The translations under genes and the position numbers were made by a program. A stretch of DNA of 64,000 bases from positions 62,001 through 126,000 of the forward strand of contig NZ_JAFBDY010000004.1 of assembly GCF_016908465.1 (NCBI RefSeq), in the 5' to 3' direction. The DNA comes from Lysinibacillus composti (GTDB taxonomy: Bacteria; Bacillota; Bacilli; Bacillales_A; Planococcaceae). The notes beneath the pieces were generated by a model. That model did not search any database, was not told where the DNA came from, and saw nothing but the letters and a program-made list of their open reading frames with translations. Shown one piece after another: positions 53,225 through 62,967 of this stretch; within the stretch, counting starts at the first letter, position 1; the number at the start of each line of letters is the position of its first letter.

Positions 53225-55990
53225 ATGAAATTGATAACTAATTATAATAATGATGAACTATTTTTTAATTTATTTTGCAACTTAGCTGACTGTATATTAG
53301 TTATTAATAATATTGGGGAAATTGTTTATTTGAACCCTACAGCTGAAAGGTTTTTCAGTATTTCGGCAATTGATTTCGTAGGGCGCAATATTAACTTGCT
53401 TATAAATCGTTTTGACAATGTAAAAGCAGATCATCTCATTGTGATAAAAAATAACAACAATCAACAACTATCAATCAACCTTCGAATTCACTCTTTACCG
53501 TTTGGACAGGAAGTATATGATGTCATACTGATAAAAAAAGCAGTGGAAGATAAAAAAATGGATGATGAGCACTTAACGAGACTAATTAAAGAGATTGAGG
53601 ATATTGAATTAGCTATAAATGAATCTTCTAATGTTTCTGTTACGGATGGAAATGGTGTAATAACAATGGTTAATAAAAACTTTTGTAATATGACGAAATA
53701 TTCAGAGGAAGAAGTGATAGGGAAAACCCATCGTATTTTAAATTCAGGGTTTCATCCTAATGAGTTTTTCCACGAAATGTGGGATACCATTAAAAGTGGA
53801 AAGGTTTGGCGAGGAGAAATTCAAAACAAATCTAAAGACGGAGCCTTATATTGGCATGATACAACCATTGTTCCCTTTTTGGATGACGAAGGAAAAGCCT
53901 ATAAGTATGTAAGTTTTCGTAACGATATAACGAAACGGGTAAAGATGGAACAAGCGTTGCAAATCAACTTTATGGATACGATAGAAAACTTACAAAATGG
54001 CATATTCAAAATGAAAAAAGATGCTAATGGAAAGTTAGTATACACAATGGCTGCAGGAAAACTAATGAATAAAATTGGCACTACAAAAGAAAGGCTCCAA
54101 AACCAAACTCCTTTTGATGTTTTTCCAGAAGAAATGGCTAAAATGAAACACTACCATTATGAAAAGGCTTTTAAAGAAGGGAAACGAGTGAATTATGAAA
54201 TTGAACTTCAAGGAAAGCTTATTTATGTAGACGTAACTCCAATTAAACATAAAGGTGTAGTTACAGAAATAGTTGGCTCTGTGTTAGATGTTTCTGAATT
54301 ACGTACAACACAAAGGGAGCTTCAAGTAAATCAAGAACAATACCAGTCATTATTTAAATATAGTCACGATTACATTGTTGTCTTTGATGTAAATGGCAAT
54401 ATTATCGATATAAATCCAAAGACAAAAGAGCTTTTTGGAATAAGCAATGAGCTAAAGCAAAATCTCACAATAGAAGATATACTCCAATATGAAAATTTGG
54501 GCTATATTAAGAGTTATTTAAAAAACGCAACCCAAGGCGAAATGCAATATTTTGAACTTGAAATAATTCAAAATGAAGAAAAATTATGCTTGAACATGAC
54601 CCTACTCCCTATAGTCATTGATGGAAATATAAAAGGTATTTATTTTATTGGAAAAGATATAACTGAAAATAAACGGGTGCAAGAAACGAATGCCTATTTA
54701 GCACATCATGATGAGTTAACTAAACTTCTAAATAGAAGAGGGATGGATCAAATCCTTTGTGAGTCTTTAATAGGAGCGGAGGAAACTAATTCACAACTTG
54801 CAATTTTAATGATTGATTTAGACCGTTTTAAATTTATTAATGATTCTTTAGGACATTTAATTGGCGACCAACTCTTAGCACAAATTGCTAGCCGTTTATT
54901 GGAAACGATTGATGGGACTAATTTCTTTGCTGCTCGTATGGGTGGCGATGAATTTATGGTTCTTTGTCCAAAATTAGAATCCAATAGCGAATTAGTTTTA
55001 TTAGCAGAAACAATTGGCAGAAACCTTGCAAAACCTTATTATATCGAAGAACATGAACTATTTATTACAGCTAGTATAGGAATTAGTATTTATCCCCCTA
55101 GTGGAACAACGGTAATTGAATTAATGAAGCGGGCAGATATAGCGTTATATCAATCAAAAGAACTTGGGCGCAATACTTACCAGATCTATGATGAGTCCAT
55201 GAGAAGAAAGAGTGAGCAATTATTCTTCTTAGAAAGAGATTTAAGAAAGGCTATTCTTAAAAGTGAATTTATTGCTCATTTTCAACCGCGTGTGAATGCA
55301 CTGACAGGAGAAACAATAAGTGCTGAGGCACTGATACGTTGGGAGCATCCAGTTATGGGGCTTATTTCACCTGGAGATTTTATTCCACTTGCAGAAGAAA
55401 CAGGTTTGATTATTCCTTTGGGGAAATGGATGAAACGGAAAGTTTGTGAGCAATTAGTTGCATGGAGAAAAGCGGGAATCCCATTAATACCAATCAGTGT
55501 AAATATCAGTTCCCAACGATTTTTGCAAAAAGGATTTGCAAAAGACTTGCAAAATCTATTAGATGAATTTCAATTAGAGGGAAAATGGTTAGAGATTGAG
55601 ATTACGGAAAACTCAATTATGAAGAATGAAGAGTATATTCTCCAAACCTTACGTGATTTAAAAGAATTAGGAGTAAAGATTTATATTGATGATTTTGGTA
55701 CAGGTTATTCTTCGTTCAACTATTTAAAAACCTTTAATATCGATGGAATCAAGATTGACCGATCTTTTATTCAAAATATTTCTTCAAAATCTGAAAATGC
55801 CAGCATTACAACAGCAATGATTAAAATGGCTCAACATTTGAAGATGGATGTTATTGCTGAAGGTGTTGAAACAAAAGAAGAGCTAATGTATTTACTTGAA
55901 CAAAATTGTTACCATATACAAGGTTATTATTTCGGTAAACCTTGTTCGATTGAAGAATTTGAAGCTCAATTTTTATTTCAAAAATCATAA
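53225..55990 (+). CDS. PAS-GGDEF-EAL c-di-GMP signalling protein
   Basis: A 921-residue cytoplasmic sensor with no clear membrane segment. Four PAS units are at about 18-105, 130-245 (NVSVTDGNGVITMVNKNFCN; ISFRNDITKR-like), 260-365 and 375-490. The GGDEF cyclase domain follows with MGGDEFMVL (motif residues 573-577), then an EAL phosphodiesterase with EAL at 701-703, IDDFGTGYSSFNYLKTF and VIAEGVETKEEL. Both active sites look complete. The RxxD product-inhibition site expected five residues before GGDEF is absent. The net activity cannot be predicted. Redox or ligand sensing through PAS is likely. Confidence 0.94.
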   Translation: MKLITNYNNDELFFNLFCNLADCILVINNIGEIVYLNPTAERFFSISAIDFVGRNINLLINRFDNVKADHLIVIKNNNNQQLSINLRIHSLPFGQEVYDVILIKKAVEDKKMDDEHLTRLIKEIEDIELAINESSNVSVTDGNGVITMVNKNFCNMTKYSEEEVIGKTHRILNSGFHPNEFFHEMWDTIKSGKVWRGEIQNKSKDGALYWHDTTIVPFLDDEGKAYKYVSFRNDITKRVKMEQALQINFMDTIENLQNGIFKMKKDANGKLVYTMAAGKLMNKIGTTKERLQNQTPFDVFPEEMAKMKHYHYEKAFKEGKRVNYEIELQGKLIYVDVTPIKHKGVVTEIVGSVLDVSELRTTQRELQVNQEQYQSLFKYSHDYIVVFDVNGNIIDINPKTKELFGISNELKQNLTIEDILQYENLGYIKSYLKNATQGEMQYFELEIIQNEEKLCLNMTLLPIVIDGNIKGIYFIGKDITENKRVQETNAYLAHHDELTKLLNRRGMDQILCESLIGAEETNSQLAILMIDLDRFKFINDSLGHLIGDQLLAQIASRLLETIDGTNFFAARMGGDEFMVLCPKLESNSELVLLAETIGRNLAKPYYIEEHELFITASIGISIYPPSGTTVIELMKRADIALYQSKELGRNTYQIYDESMRRKSEQLFFLERDLRKAILKSEFIAHFQPRVNALTGETISAEALIRWEHPVMGLISPGDFIPLAEETGLIIPLGKWMKRKVCEQLVAWRKAGIPLIPISVNISSQRFLQKGFAKDLQNLLDEFQLEGKWLEIEITENSIMKNEEYILQTLRDLKELGVKIYIDDFGTGYSSFNYLKTFNIDGIKIDRSFIQNISSKSENASITTAMIKMAQHLKMDVIAEGVETKEELMYLLEQNCYHIQGYYFGKPCSIEEFEAQFLFQKS

Positions 55991-55995
55991 AAAAA

Positions 55996-56032
55996 GGCTG
56001 ACAGAAGATGATATTTTCTGTTCAGCCATTTT
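55996..56032 (+). terminator. Terminator after the GGDEF-EAL gene
   Basis: GGCTGACAGAA and TTCTGTTCAGCC pair with one bulge (55996-56027), followed by ATTTTA. Confidence 0.7.
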
Positions 56033-56065
56033 ACGTTGTAAAAGAAATTATTAAGATGATACGCG

Positions 56066-56377
56066 TTAATGTTTTAATATAAATGAAAAGGCTGTTGAAA
56101 AAATAGTTTTAACCGAACTCAATGTGATTCTGAACAAATAAACAATACTTCTAAGTATAAATAATCTTGAGGGTTTATAAAGGAAAACGACTACCGCAAA
56201 TAAAAGGAAATAAAACTCTATGCTCGTCAAATTGGGTTGGATTGAAATGGAACTTAAGAATGCCATAATGATTGCGAACGCAAAAATACTTAAGATGGTT
56301 AGTTCTGCAATTTTATTTTCAATTTTTTTTGATTTATTATTGCTGAATTTAGCTTTTTGTCTATTCATTGATATCAT
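56066..56377 (-). CDS. Small unknown membrane protein
   Basis: A 103-residue protein with a basic start (MNRQKAKFSNNKSKKIENKI) and two hydrophobic segments (AELTILSIFAFAIIMAFLSS; IEFYFLLFAVVVFLYKPSRL). The C-terminal part is amphipathic. No family recognised. The SD AAGGATGAT is fair. It may be expressed alone. Confidence 0.6.
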   Translation of the reverse strand: MISMNRQKAKFSNNKSKKIENKIAELTILSIFAFAIIMAFLSSISIQPNLTSIEFYFLLFAVVVFLYKPSRLFILRSIVYLFRITLSSVKTIFSTAFSFILKH

Positions 56378-56563
56378 CCTTTTGAAATGATTTTACTACT
56401 ATCATTTTTATCTTATTGATATCTAAGCATACGCAATGGTTGTCCTTAACTTATTTGAAGTTTAACCATTATGATACATATTTATTCCAAATTGTGTAAA
56501 ATTTCATCCAAGTTTTTACTTTTCAAAAATCGCATAGCCTATGACGATTGCGGCTATAATTTT

Positions 56564-58081
56564 TCAAGTTTCTTTAACGCGTTTTTTTCTCCTTTGAATC
56601 TCAAGTTCTCCATTAAATCCTTTTAATAAAGAGTAACTCATGACTAACATGATAAAAGCAAAAGGAAGGGCTGCGGCTATAGATGCAGTTTGTAATACCT
56701 CTAACCCCCCAGATATTAGTAAGACAGCTGCAACAGCACTTTGAATAACTCCCCAAGTCATCTTAATCTTATTCGAAGGGTTTAATGTGCCACCTTCACT
56801 TAACATGCCTAAAACAAATGTTGCTGTGTCTGCTACAGTAATGTAATAAATAGCGACCAATGCAAAACCAAGAATACCAAGAAAAGTGCTAAGTGGTAGT
56901 TGGTCAAAGAAGGTAAATATAGCTAAGGATACATTTTCTGAAATATAAGTGGCTAAATCATGATTGTTGTTATGTACAACCAAATCTAGAGCAGCTCCAC
57001 CAAAAATGGACATCCAGAGACAAGTACCAATAGTGGGTACTATTAACACGCCAATGACAAACTCCTTAACTGTGCGTCCCCTTGAAATACGAGCAATAAA
57101 CATTCCTACAAATGGTGCCCATGCAATCCACCATGCCCAATAAAAAAGTGTCCATGCTGCAATCCATTCACCTTCACCAAAGGGTCTTAATCGTAAACTC
57201 ATTTGAATAAAATTATTAAGATAAAGTCCAGTTGTATTAAAAAACACTTTTACAATTGTTAATGTTGGACCGAGAATCAATATTAACAACAGTATTGCAA
57301 ATGAAATAATCATGGCGCTATTCGATAAATATTGAATCCCTCTTTCTAAGCCTGTATTTACCGAAATAAGGAAAATGACTGTTGCAACAATAATTACAAT
57401 TATTTGAACCAAAAGCGTATCAGGTGCATTAAAGATAGTATGCATACCAGCCGTAACCTGTAATGCTCCGAGTCCAAGTGATGTTGCAATACCGAAAACT
57501 GTAGCAAATACAGAAAGAATATCAATTGTTTTCCCAATTGGTCCGTTAATACGATCTTTCAAAACCGGGTAAAATACAGAACTAATGGATGCGGGCAATC
57601 TCTTGTTATATTGAAAGAAGGCAAGGGCTAGTCCAATCACTGTATAAATCGCCCATGGGTGTAATCCCCAATGGAAAAAAGTATATGTCATTGCTGTATT
57701 AGCAGCATCAATCGTATAACCTTCACCATATGGAGGTTTAGTATAATGCGTAACAGGTTCGGCAACGCCCCAATATACAATCCCGATACCCATACCTGCT
57801 CCGAACAACATAGCAAGCCATGAAGCAGTGTTAAAGTCTGGCTTGTCAGTTGGTTTTCCTAATCGAATGTGCCCATACTTAGAAAATAATAAGTAGATTG
57901 AAAAAATAACAAAGAAAAAGGTTGTTCCGATATATACCCAACCTAAATAATCAATCGACCCGGTATAAATAATATTCGTTACTTTTGCCAAATTGTCTGT
58001 AAAAAATATACCCCACAATATAAAAATAAGGGTAAGTGCCAGAGAGATAATAAAAACACTTTTTTCTTTGAACTTTTCCAT
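56564..58081 (-). CDS. BCCT family betaine/carnitine/choline transporter (OpuD-like)
   Basis: A 505-residue carrier with 12 membrane helices that takes up trimethylammonium osmolytes such as glycine betaine with sodium. Marks: WLAMLFGAGMGIGIVYWGVA with the glycine-rich sodium site, FFHWGLHPWAIYTVIGLALA, and the family stretch FYWAWWIAWAPFVGMFIARI followed by SRGRTVKEFVIG. Length is normal. AGGAGGT-like SD on the minus strand. Likely osmotically controlled, but no regulatory site is evident. Confidence 0.93.
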   Translation of the reverse strand: MEKFKEKSVFIISLALTLIFILWGIFFTDNLAKVTNIIYTGSIDYLGWVYIGTTFFFVIFSIYLLFSKYGHIRLGKPTDKPDFNTASWLAMLFGAGMGIGIVYWGVAEPVTHYTKPPYGEGYTIDAANTAMTYTFFHWGLHPWAIYTVIGLALAFFQYNKRLPASISSVFYPVLKDRINGPIGKTIDILSVFATVFGIATSLGLGALQVTAGMHTIFNAPDTLLVQIIVIIVATVIFLISVNTGLERGIQYLSNSAMIISFAILLLILILGPTLTIVKVFFNTTGLYLNNFIQMSLRLRPFGEGEWIAAWTLFYWAWWIAWAPFVGMFIARISRGRTVKEFVIGVLIVPTIGTCLWMSIFGGAALDLVVHNNNHDLATYISENVSLAIFTFFDQLPLSTFLGILGFALVAIYYITVADTATFVLGMLSEGGTLNPSNKIKMTWGVIQSAVAAVLLISGGLEVLQTASIAAALPFAFIMLVMSYSLLKGFNGELEIQRRKKRVKET

Positions 58082-58140
58082 TGAAAACCTCCAATAATCA
58101 TAGGGTTAAAGACAACTTGAATCACTGGTTATATTGAAGA

Positions 58141-58797
58141 TTATTGATCTAAAATGTTATATAAAAACTCCCATTTAGTACTATCCAGTAATTCTTCCTC
58201 ATTTATTTCAATGCTACCGCCAAGATAAATAATGTTTCCTTTAATAGCGATAACCATTGATTCAAGGGAAGAGTTTGGGTCCTTTTTTTTATACACATCT
58301 CCAATGGATGGAAGGAAAATATCAAATGTTGGAACACTTTCGTTCACATCATTTTCTTCTGAATGATTTATATCACGGAATTCAATTGGGTTACTATTTT
58401 CTGATCTACCAGGGACCATTAACAAATATTCATGATGACGGATACCATTTGAATTATTTGTAATAACCCCTTTATTTTCGACTGTATCTACAACTTCAAT
58501 TTCATTTAATGAATAATGGTCTAAATAATCTGGATCTGGATTGGTTATTAAAATATAATCCCCTTTTTGAGCTTTTCGGTCTTTATTAAGCGTAAAAACA
58601 TTGTGATTGAAAATAAAGCTGTCACCCTCTTTTGGTTGATACCTATCAACTTCAGCCGCACTGCACAAATGCTGTGTTAAGTCACGTAACCGAATGAGGT
58701 GGACTGATTTTTTATAAACAGGTTTCACTGTATAGACCCTGTGTAATTCGTTTTTATAGTAAACAAATTGTCCTTTGCGTACTTGAAATAATTTCAA
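58141..58797 (-). CDS. Unknown conserved soluble protein
   Basis: A 218-residue protein starting KLFQVRKGQFVYYKNELHRV and YTVKPVYKKSVHLIRLRDLT, then EGDSFIFNHNVFTLNKDRKA, an acidic linker (NHSEENDVNESVP) and a second beta-rich part (DIFLPSIGDVYKKKDPNSSL). The two halves each look like small beta barrels. No motif recognised. It stands upstream of the BCCT gene on the same strand with 59 bases between, so co-transcription is possible. Confidence 0.7.
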   Translation of the reverse strand: MKLFQVRKGQFVYYKNELHRVYTVKPVYKKSVHLIRLRDLTQHLCSAAEVDRYQPKEGDSFIFNHNVFTLNKDRKAQKGDYILITNPDPDYLDHYSLNEIEVVDTVENKGVITNNSNGIRHHEYLLMVPGRSENSNPIEFRDINHSEENDVNESVPTFDIFLPSIGDVYKKKDPNSSLESMVIAIKGNIIYLGGSIEINEEELLDSTKWEFLYNILDQ

Positions 58798-58986
58798 TGG
58801 TTAGTACTCCCTTCGTGGAAAAGTGTAAAATTAAATGATATATAAATGGGGAACATAAAGAACTGTTAATAGGTTGTTCAATTTTTGTACAAACATGAAT
58901 CTTATCTTCTTCATATAAGGAATTTTCCTTAGCTAATATTTGGGTGAAAAGTTAAAATAAGTTGATACAATGAGGAGTGGAATTAT

Positions 58987-59418
58987 ATGAACAATCTCAC
59001 TAAAATGAGAATTGAAAAATCCGCCAATGAAGTCTTTGAAGCTTTTGTTGATCCTGAAAAGATCGGGAACTTTTGGTTTTCAACGAGTTCCAAGAGATGG
59101 GAAAAAGGGAAGACGATAACACTTGAATATAAAGAGTACAATGCAGTGGGAGATATAAAAATAATTGATATTGAAGTGGATAAAAAAATCGTTTTTGAAT
59201 GGGGTTCGAACGGTGAGGGCCACATTGTAACAATTCTTTTGATTGAAGAAAGTGCAAGTACAATTGTTGAGATTACTGAAGAAGGATTTAATGAAGCTGC
59301 TGATGATTTCCTTGAACAAATTATTGATAATAAAGAGGGCTGGGTATTCATGTTAACTTGTTTAAAAGGGTATCTAGAATTTGGTGTAAACAAAATAAGA
59401 GGTGGACTTGTAAAGTAG
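58987..59418 (+). CDS. SRPBCC / AHSA1-like domain protein
   Basis: A 143-residue START-like fold: VFEAFVDPEKIGNFWFSTSS, KGKTITLEYKEYNAVGDIKI, KIVFEWGSNGEGHIVTILL and the C-terminal helix ... GWVFMLTCLKGYLEFGV. This is the AHSA1/polyketide cyclase-type SRPBCC family; ligand unknown. GAGGAGTGGA is the SD. The complementary strand also has a long open frame, but it shows no protein pattern. Confidence 0.88.
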   Translation: MNNLTKMRIEKSANEVFEAFVDPEKIGNFWFSTSSKRWEKGKTITLEYKEYNAVGDIKIIDIEVDKKIVFEWGSNGEGHIVTILLIEESASTIVEITEEGFNEAADDFLEQIIDNKEGWVFMLTCLKGYLEFGVNKIRGGLVK

Positions 59419-59432
59419 TCCAATTTCTTAAC

Positions 59433-59461
59433 GCTACATTGAAGTAAATGTAGCTTTTTTT
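59433..59461 (+). terminator. Intrinsic terminator
   Basis: GCTACATT (59433-59440) and AATGTAGC (59447-59454) form a perfect stem, followed by seven T. Confidence 0.92.
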
Positions 59462-59537
59462 GTTCTCAATGCACTATGTTATACAAGCATCAATAAATTT
59501 TAAAATAAGAAACCATACTACTTACGAGGTGAAATAG

Positions 59538-60725
59538 ATGTATAAACTATTGTCGCATAATGATTTAGATGGAGTTGGCTGTGGTATTTTAGCAAAGCTT
59601 GCTTTCGGCCAAGAAGTAACAGTTCGTTATAATTCAGTTTCTTCGCTTAACAGAGAAATTGAATTCTTTTTAGAAAATGATGACCCTGACACGTTTCTAT
59701 TTATTACAGATTTATCTCCAAATGAAGTAAATGAAAAAAGACTCCAAGAGCATTTTAAAGAATTTAGTAATGTCCAATTAATTGACCATCACAAAACTGC
59801 ATCTCATTTGAACGATTTTGAGTGGGGAACTGTGTTAGTAGAAGATGAAGAAGGAAAATTAACATCAGCCACTTCTTTATTTTATCAGTTTCTAGTGGCA
59901 AATGAATTACTTGCACCAACAGAAGCGCTTTCTGAATTTGTAGAACTCGTTAGACAATATGATACGTGGGAATGGGAGAAAAATGAAAACCAAGCAGCAC
60001 ACTCTCTAAACTCACTCTTTTACTTAGTATCCATTGATGAATTTGAAGAGAAGATGATTGAACGTCTTCAAGCAAATGAACATTTTGATTTCGATGAATT
60101 TGAAAAGAAATTGTTAAGTATGGAAGAGGATAAAATTGAGCGCTATATTCGCCGAAAGAAAAGGGAAATTGTCCAAGCAAAAGTTGGGGACTATATTGCT
60201 GGAGTCGTTTATGCGGAATCTTATCACTCAGAACTAGGTAATGAATTAGGAAAAGAACATCCACATCTAGATTATATTGCAATATTAAATATGGGTGGGA
60301 AAAGGATATCCCTTCGAACAATTCATGATCACGTTGATGTTTCAGAAATAGCAGGAAGCTACGGCGGTGGGGGACATCAAAAAGCCTCAGGATGCACCTT
60401 ATCGGATGAAGCTTATAAACAATTCGTGTTGGAAACATTTCCTTTGGAACCAATACAAGAGGATGCCAATAGAAATCGATACAATTTAAAAGAATCTACA
60501 TTTGGGGCATTATATCAAAATCGAAGAGATGAAACGTTTCTAATTGTTCCTAAAAAGGAAGAATGGATTATTATACAAAACAATGAAAAAATAAAACAAA
60601 CCTTTTCAAACTTTGCTGATGGTGAGCGGTACTTAAAAAGAAACCATGAAGCATGGTTAGTACGAGATGAAGTATTTGTTCAGTATTTAATGAATGAAGT
60701 AAGAAAAGCATCGAAAAGAGAATAA
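59538..60725 (+). CDS. DHH family phosphoesterase
   Basis: A 395-residue protein with a DHH domain (LLSHNDLDGVGCGILAKLAF; LFITDLSPNEVNE; QLIDHHKTASHLNDF) and a DHHA1 domain (EIAGSYGGGGHQKASGCTLS). The metal-binding Asp/His residues are present. Such enzymes cleave oligoribonucleotides or cyclic dinucleotides; the extra C-terminal segment after residue 310 is not typical of NrnA, so the substrate is left open. GAGGTGAAATAG gives the start. Confidence 0.88.
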   Translation: MYKLLSHNDLDGVGCGILAKLAFGQEVTVRYNSVSSLNREIEFFLENDDPDTFLFITDLSPNEVNEKRLQEHFKEFSNVQLIDHHKTASHLNDFEWGTVLVEDEEGKLTSATSLFYQFLVANELLAPTEALSEFVELVRQYDTWEWEKNENQAAHSLNSLFYLVSIDEFEEKMIERLQANEHFDFDEFEKKLLSMEEDKIERYIRRKKREIVQAKVGDYIAGVVYAESYHSELGNELGKEHPHLDYIAILNMGGKRISLRTIHDHVDVSEIAGSYGGGGHQKASGCTLSDEAYKQFVLETFPLEPIQEDANRNRYNLKESTFGALYQNRRDETFLIVPKKEEWIIIQNNEKIKQTFSNFADGERYLKRNHEAWLVRDEVFVQYLMNEVRKASKRE

Positions 60726-60836
60726 TAGTACGTGTTGACCTAAGCTCTTCCACATTTTAAGTATGTGAATTCATTACTATATTTTGCTAGAATGGATTGA
60801 TAATAGAAGGTTAGACGTGTAGGAAGAGAGGGAAAT

Positions 60837-61901
60837 ATGATGGAAATTGGTTTAACTACATTTGTTGAGACGACACCAGATGTAAATACAGGTAAAGTGA
60901 TTAGTCATGCAGAACGAATACGTGAAGTGGTAGAGGAAATTGTGTTAGCTGATGAGGTTGGGTTAGACGTCTATGGTGTTGGTGAGCATCATAGAAAAGA
61001 TTATGCATGCTCAGCACCAGCAGTGTTACTTGCTGCGGCAGCATCGAGAACAAAGCAAATTCGATTATCAAGTGCAGTAACCGTATTATCGTCTGATGAC
61101 CCAGTTCGAGTCTTTCAGGAGTTTTCAACAGTTGATGCCATTTCAAATGGTCGTGCAGAAATAATGGCAGGTCGTGGTTCTTTTATCGAATCTTTCCCTC
61201 TGTTTGGGTATGATCTAAAAGATTATGATGAATTATTTGAGGAGAAATTGGATCTATTATTAAAGATTAGAGAAAATGAAATAGTAAACTCTTCGGGTAA
61301 ACATCGACCATCTATTCCAAATAGAGGTGTGTATCCTCGTCCTGTTCAAGATCTATTACCAGTATGGATTGCAAGTGGAGGAACACCGCAATCAGTTGCA
61401 CGTGCAGGATTCCTTGGATTACCGCTAACGTTAGCCATAATTGGAGGAAGCCCATTACAGTTTGCAGCCCTAGTAAAACTTTACTATAAAGCAGCAAAAC
61501 AAGCTGGACATGATATTTCAAAATTACAGGTAGCGTCCCATTCTCATGGTTTTGTTGCAAAAACGACAGAACTTGCGGTGGAGAAGTTCTTCCCATCAAC
61601 ACAAAATGCGATGAATGTTCTTGGGAAGGAGCGCGGCTGGGGTTCTTATACGCGTGAAACTTTTGATTATGCACGTAGTTTAGAGGGTGCATTATATGTT
61701 GGAGATCCAAAGACTGTTGCTGAGAAAATTATTTTCTTACGTAAAAATGTTGGTATTACCCGTTTTATGCTACATACACCGGTTGGTTCCATGCCACATG
61801 AAGATGTCATGATGGCAATTGAATTACTTGGAAAAGAAGTAGCACCAATGGTAAGGGAAGAAATTGCTCGTTGGGAAGCCCAAGAAGGCTCTGAGAAGTA
61901 A
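60837..61901 (+). CDS. Luciferase-like (LLM class) flavin-dependent monooxygenase
   Basis: A 354-residue TIM-barrel flavoprotein: GLTTFVETTPDVNTGKVISH, YGVGEHHRKDYACSAPAVLL, RIRLSSAVTVLSSDDPVRVF-like IRLSSAVTVLSSDDP, EIMAGRGSFIESFPLFGYDL, and DLLPVWIASGGTPQSVARAG. It belongs to the bacterial luciferase-like group using reduced FMN; the substrate is unknown. GAGAGGGAA precedes the double ATG at 60837/60840. Single gene with a shared terminator. Confidence 0.9.
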   Translation: MMEIGLTTFVETTPDVNTGKVISHAERIREVVEEIVLADEVGLDVYGVGEHHRKDYACSAPAVLLAAAASRTKQIRLSSAVTVLSSDDPVRVFQEFSTVDAISNGRAEIMAGRGSFIESFPLFGYDLKDYDELFEEKLDLLLKIRENEIVNSSGKHRPSIPNRGVYPRPVQDLLPVWIASGGTPQSVARAGFLGLPLTLAIIGGSPLQFAALVKLYYKAAKQAGHDISKLQVASHSHGFVAKTTELAVEKFFPSTQNAMNVLGKERGWGSYTRETFDYARSLEGALYVGDPKTVAEKIIFLRKNVGITRFMLHTPVGSMPHEDVMMAIELLGKEVAPMVREEIARWEAQEGSEK

Positions 61902-61911
61902 TAATAATTAA

Positions 61912-61946
61912 GGGATGTCTAGAAATATTTTCTAGACATCCCTTTT
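61912..61946. terminator. Bidirectional terminator between convergent genes
   Basis: GGGATGTCTAGAAA (61912-61925) pairs with TTTCTAGACATCCC (61929-61942), followed by TTTT on the + strand. It serves the monooxygenase gene and, less strongly, dapA. Confidence 0.85.
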
Positions 61947-61959
61947 GCATATATAAGAA

Positions 61960-62844
61960 TTATGAATTTACTTCTAAATACATATTTAAAACTTCTTGTA
62001 ACGAGCTTAATTCTGCATCATTTAAAGGAATCATTGGTAAGCGAACGCCTCCAACAGGGATTCCGTTTAAATTTAGAGCTGCTTTAACCGGAGTCGGATT
62101 TGGAGCAGCGAATAATGCTTTCATTATTGGTAATAAGTTGCGATGATCTGAAGCAGCAGCTTCGTATTGACCGCTTTGGTATTTTTCAATCATTGCTTGC
62201 ATTTCATTTCCGATAATATGAGACGCAACAGAAATGACCCCAATAGCACCAACAGATAGAGCTGGTATTGTTAAAGCATCATCTCCACTATACAATGAAA
62301 AGCCTTCAGGCGTTTTATCTACAATTTCAGCCATTGCGTCTAAACTTCCACTAGCTTCTTTGATCGCCACAATATTTTTAATATTAGAAAGGCGAATAAC
62401 AGTTTCAGGAGTCATATTCACGCTAGTACGACCTGGTACATTATAAAGCATTACTGGTAAAGTAGTAGAGTCAGCAATTGCTTTAAAGTGTAAATATAAA
62501 CCTTCTTGTGATGGCTTATTGTAGTAAGGAACAACTAACATTACACCATCAACCCCAGCATTTTCTGCTTGTTGAGTTAATTGAATTGAAGCTCTCGTGT
62601 TATTTGAGCCAGTACCGGCGATAACAGGAACTCGACCGTCAACTACTTTTACAACAAATTTAAATAATTCAATTTTCTCCTCATTTGATAATGTTGGAGA
62701 TTCTCCAGTTGTCCCTGCTACTACTAAACCTTCAGTACCATTGGCGATTAAATAATTAACTAAATTTCCTGTAGCGATATAATCGATCTCACCATTTGCA
62801 TCAAATGGAGTCACCATAGCAGTTAAAATTTTTCCAAAATTCAT
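61960..62844 (-). CDS. dapA: 4-hydroxy-tetrahydrodipicolinate synthase
   Basis: A 294-residue class I aldolase that condenses pyruvate and aspartate semialdehyde, the first step of lysine and diaminopimelate synthesis. Marks: ILTAMVTPFDANGEIDYIAT, GTTGESPTLSNEEKIELFKF, MLVVPYYNKPSQEGLYLHFK with the catalytic Tyr, NVPGRTSVNMTPETVIRL, and the Schiff-base Lys in NIVAIKEASGSLDAM. ATG 62844 follows GGAG; a longer frame upstream runs into the riboswitch terminator and is not used. A lysine riboswitch and terminator precede it, so lysine shuts it down. It stands apart from other lysine genes in the window. Confidence 0.95.
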   Translation of the reverse strand: MNFGKILTAMVTPFDANGEIDYIATGNLVNYLIANGTEGLVVAGTTGESPTLSNEEKIELFKFVVKVVDGRVPVIAGTGSNNTRASIQLTQQAENAGVDGVMLVVPYYNKPSQEGLYLHFKAIADSTTLPVMLYNVPGRTSVNMTPETVIRLSNIKNIVAIKEASGSLDAMAEIVDKTPEGFSLYSGDDALTIPALSVGAIGVISVASHIIGNEMQAMIEKYQSGQYEAAASDHRNLLPIMKALFAAPNPTPVKAALNLNGIPVGGVRLPMIPLNDAELSSLQEVLNMYLEVNS

Positions 62845-62910
62845 TACTTCTCCACATCCTTTAAATTTTTTTGAAAGGTAGAGGGAGAAGGGCGTTAGAA
62901 AAGTAAACGC

Positions 62911-62940
62911 AAAAAAGCAACAACGAGGGCTCGTTGTTGC
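62911..62940 (-). terminator. Riboswitch-controlled terminator before dapA
   Basis: GCAACAACGAGC and GCTCGTTGTTGC (62940-62917, minus strand) form a 12-base stem followed by TTTTTT. It is the expression platform of the L-box just upstream. Confidence 0.9.
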
Positions 62941-62967
62941 ATTGAAATAAAAATCATTTCTTTGCGT

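Noticed and set aside
58983-59423. Minus-strand open frame covering the SRPBCC gene
   Set aside because: The + strand frame has a clear family pattern and SD. The opposite frame is rich in Ser/Phe/Ile without motif or SD.
59950-60453. Minus-strand open frame of 167 codons inside the DHH gene
   Set aside because: No SD, and its composition mirrors the antisense of an acidic protein.
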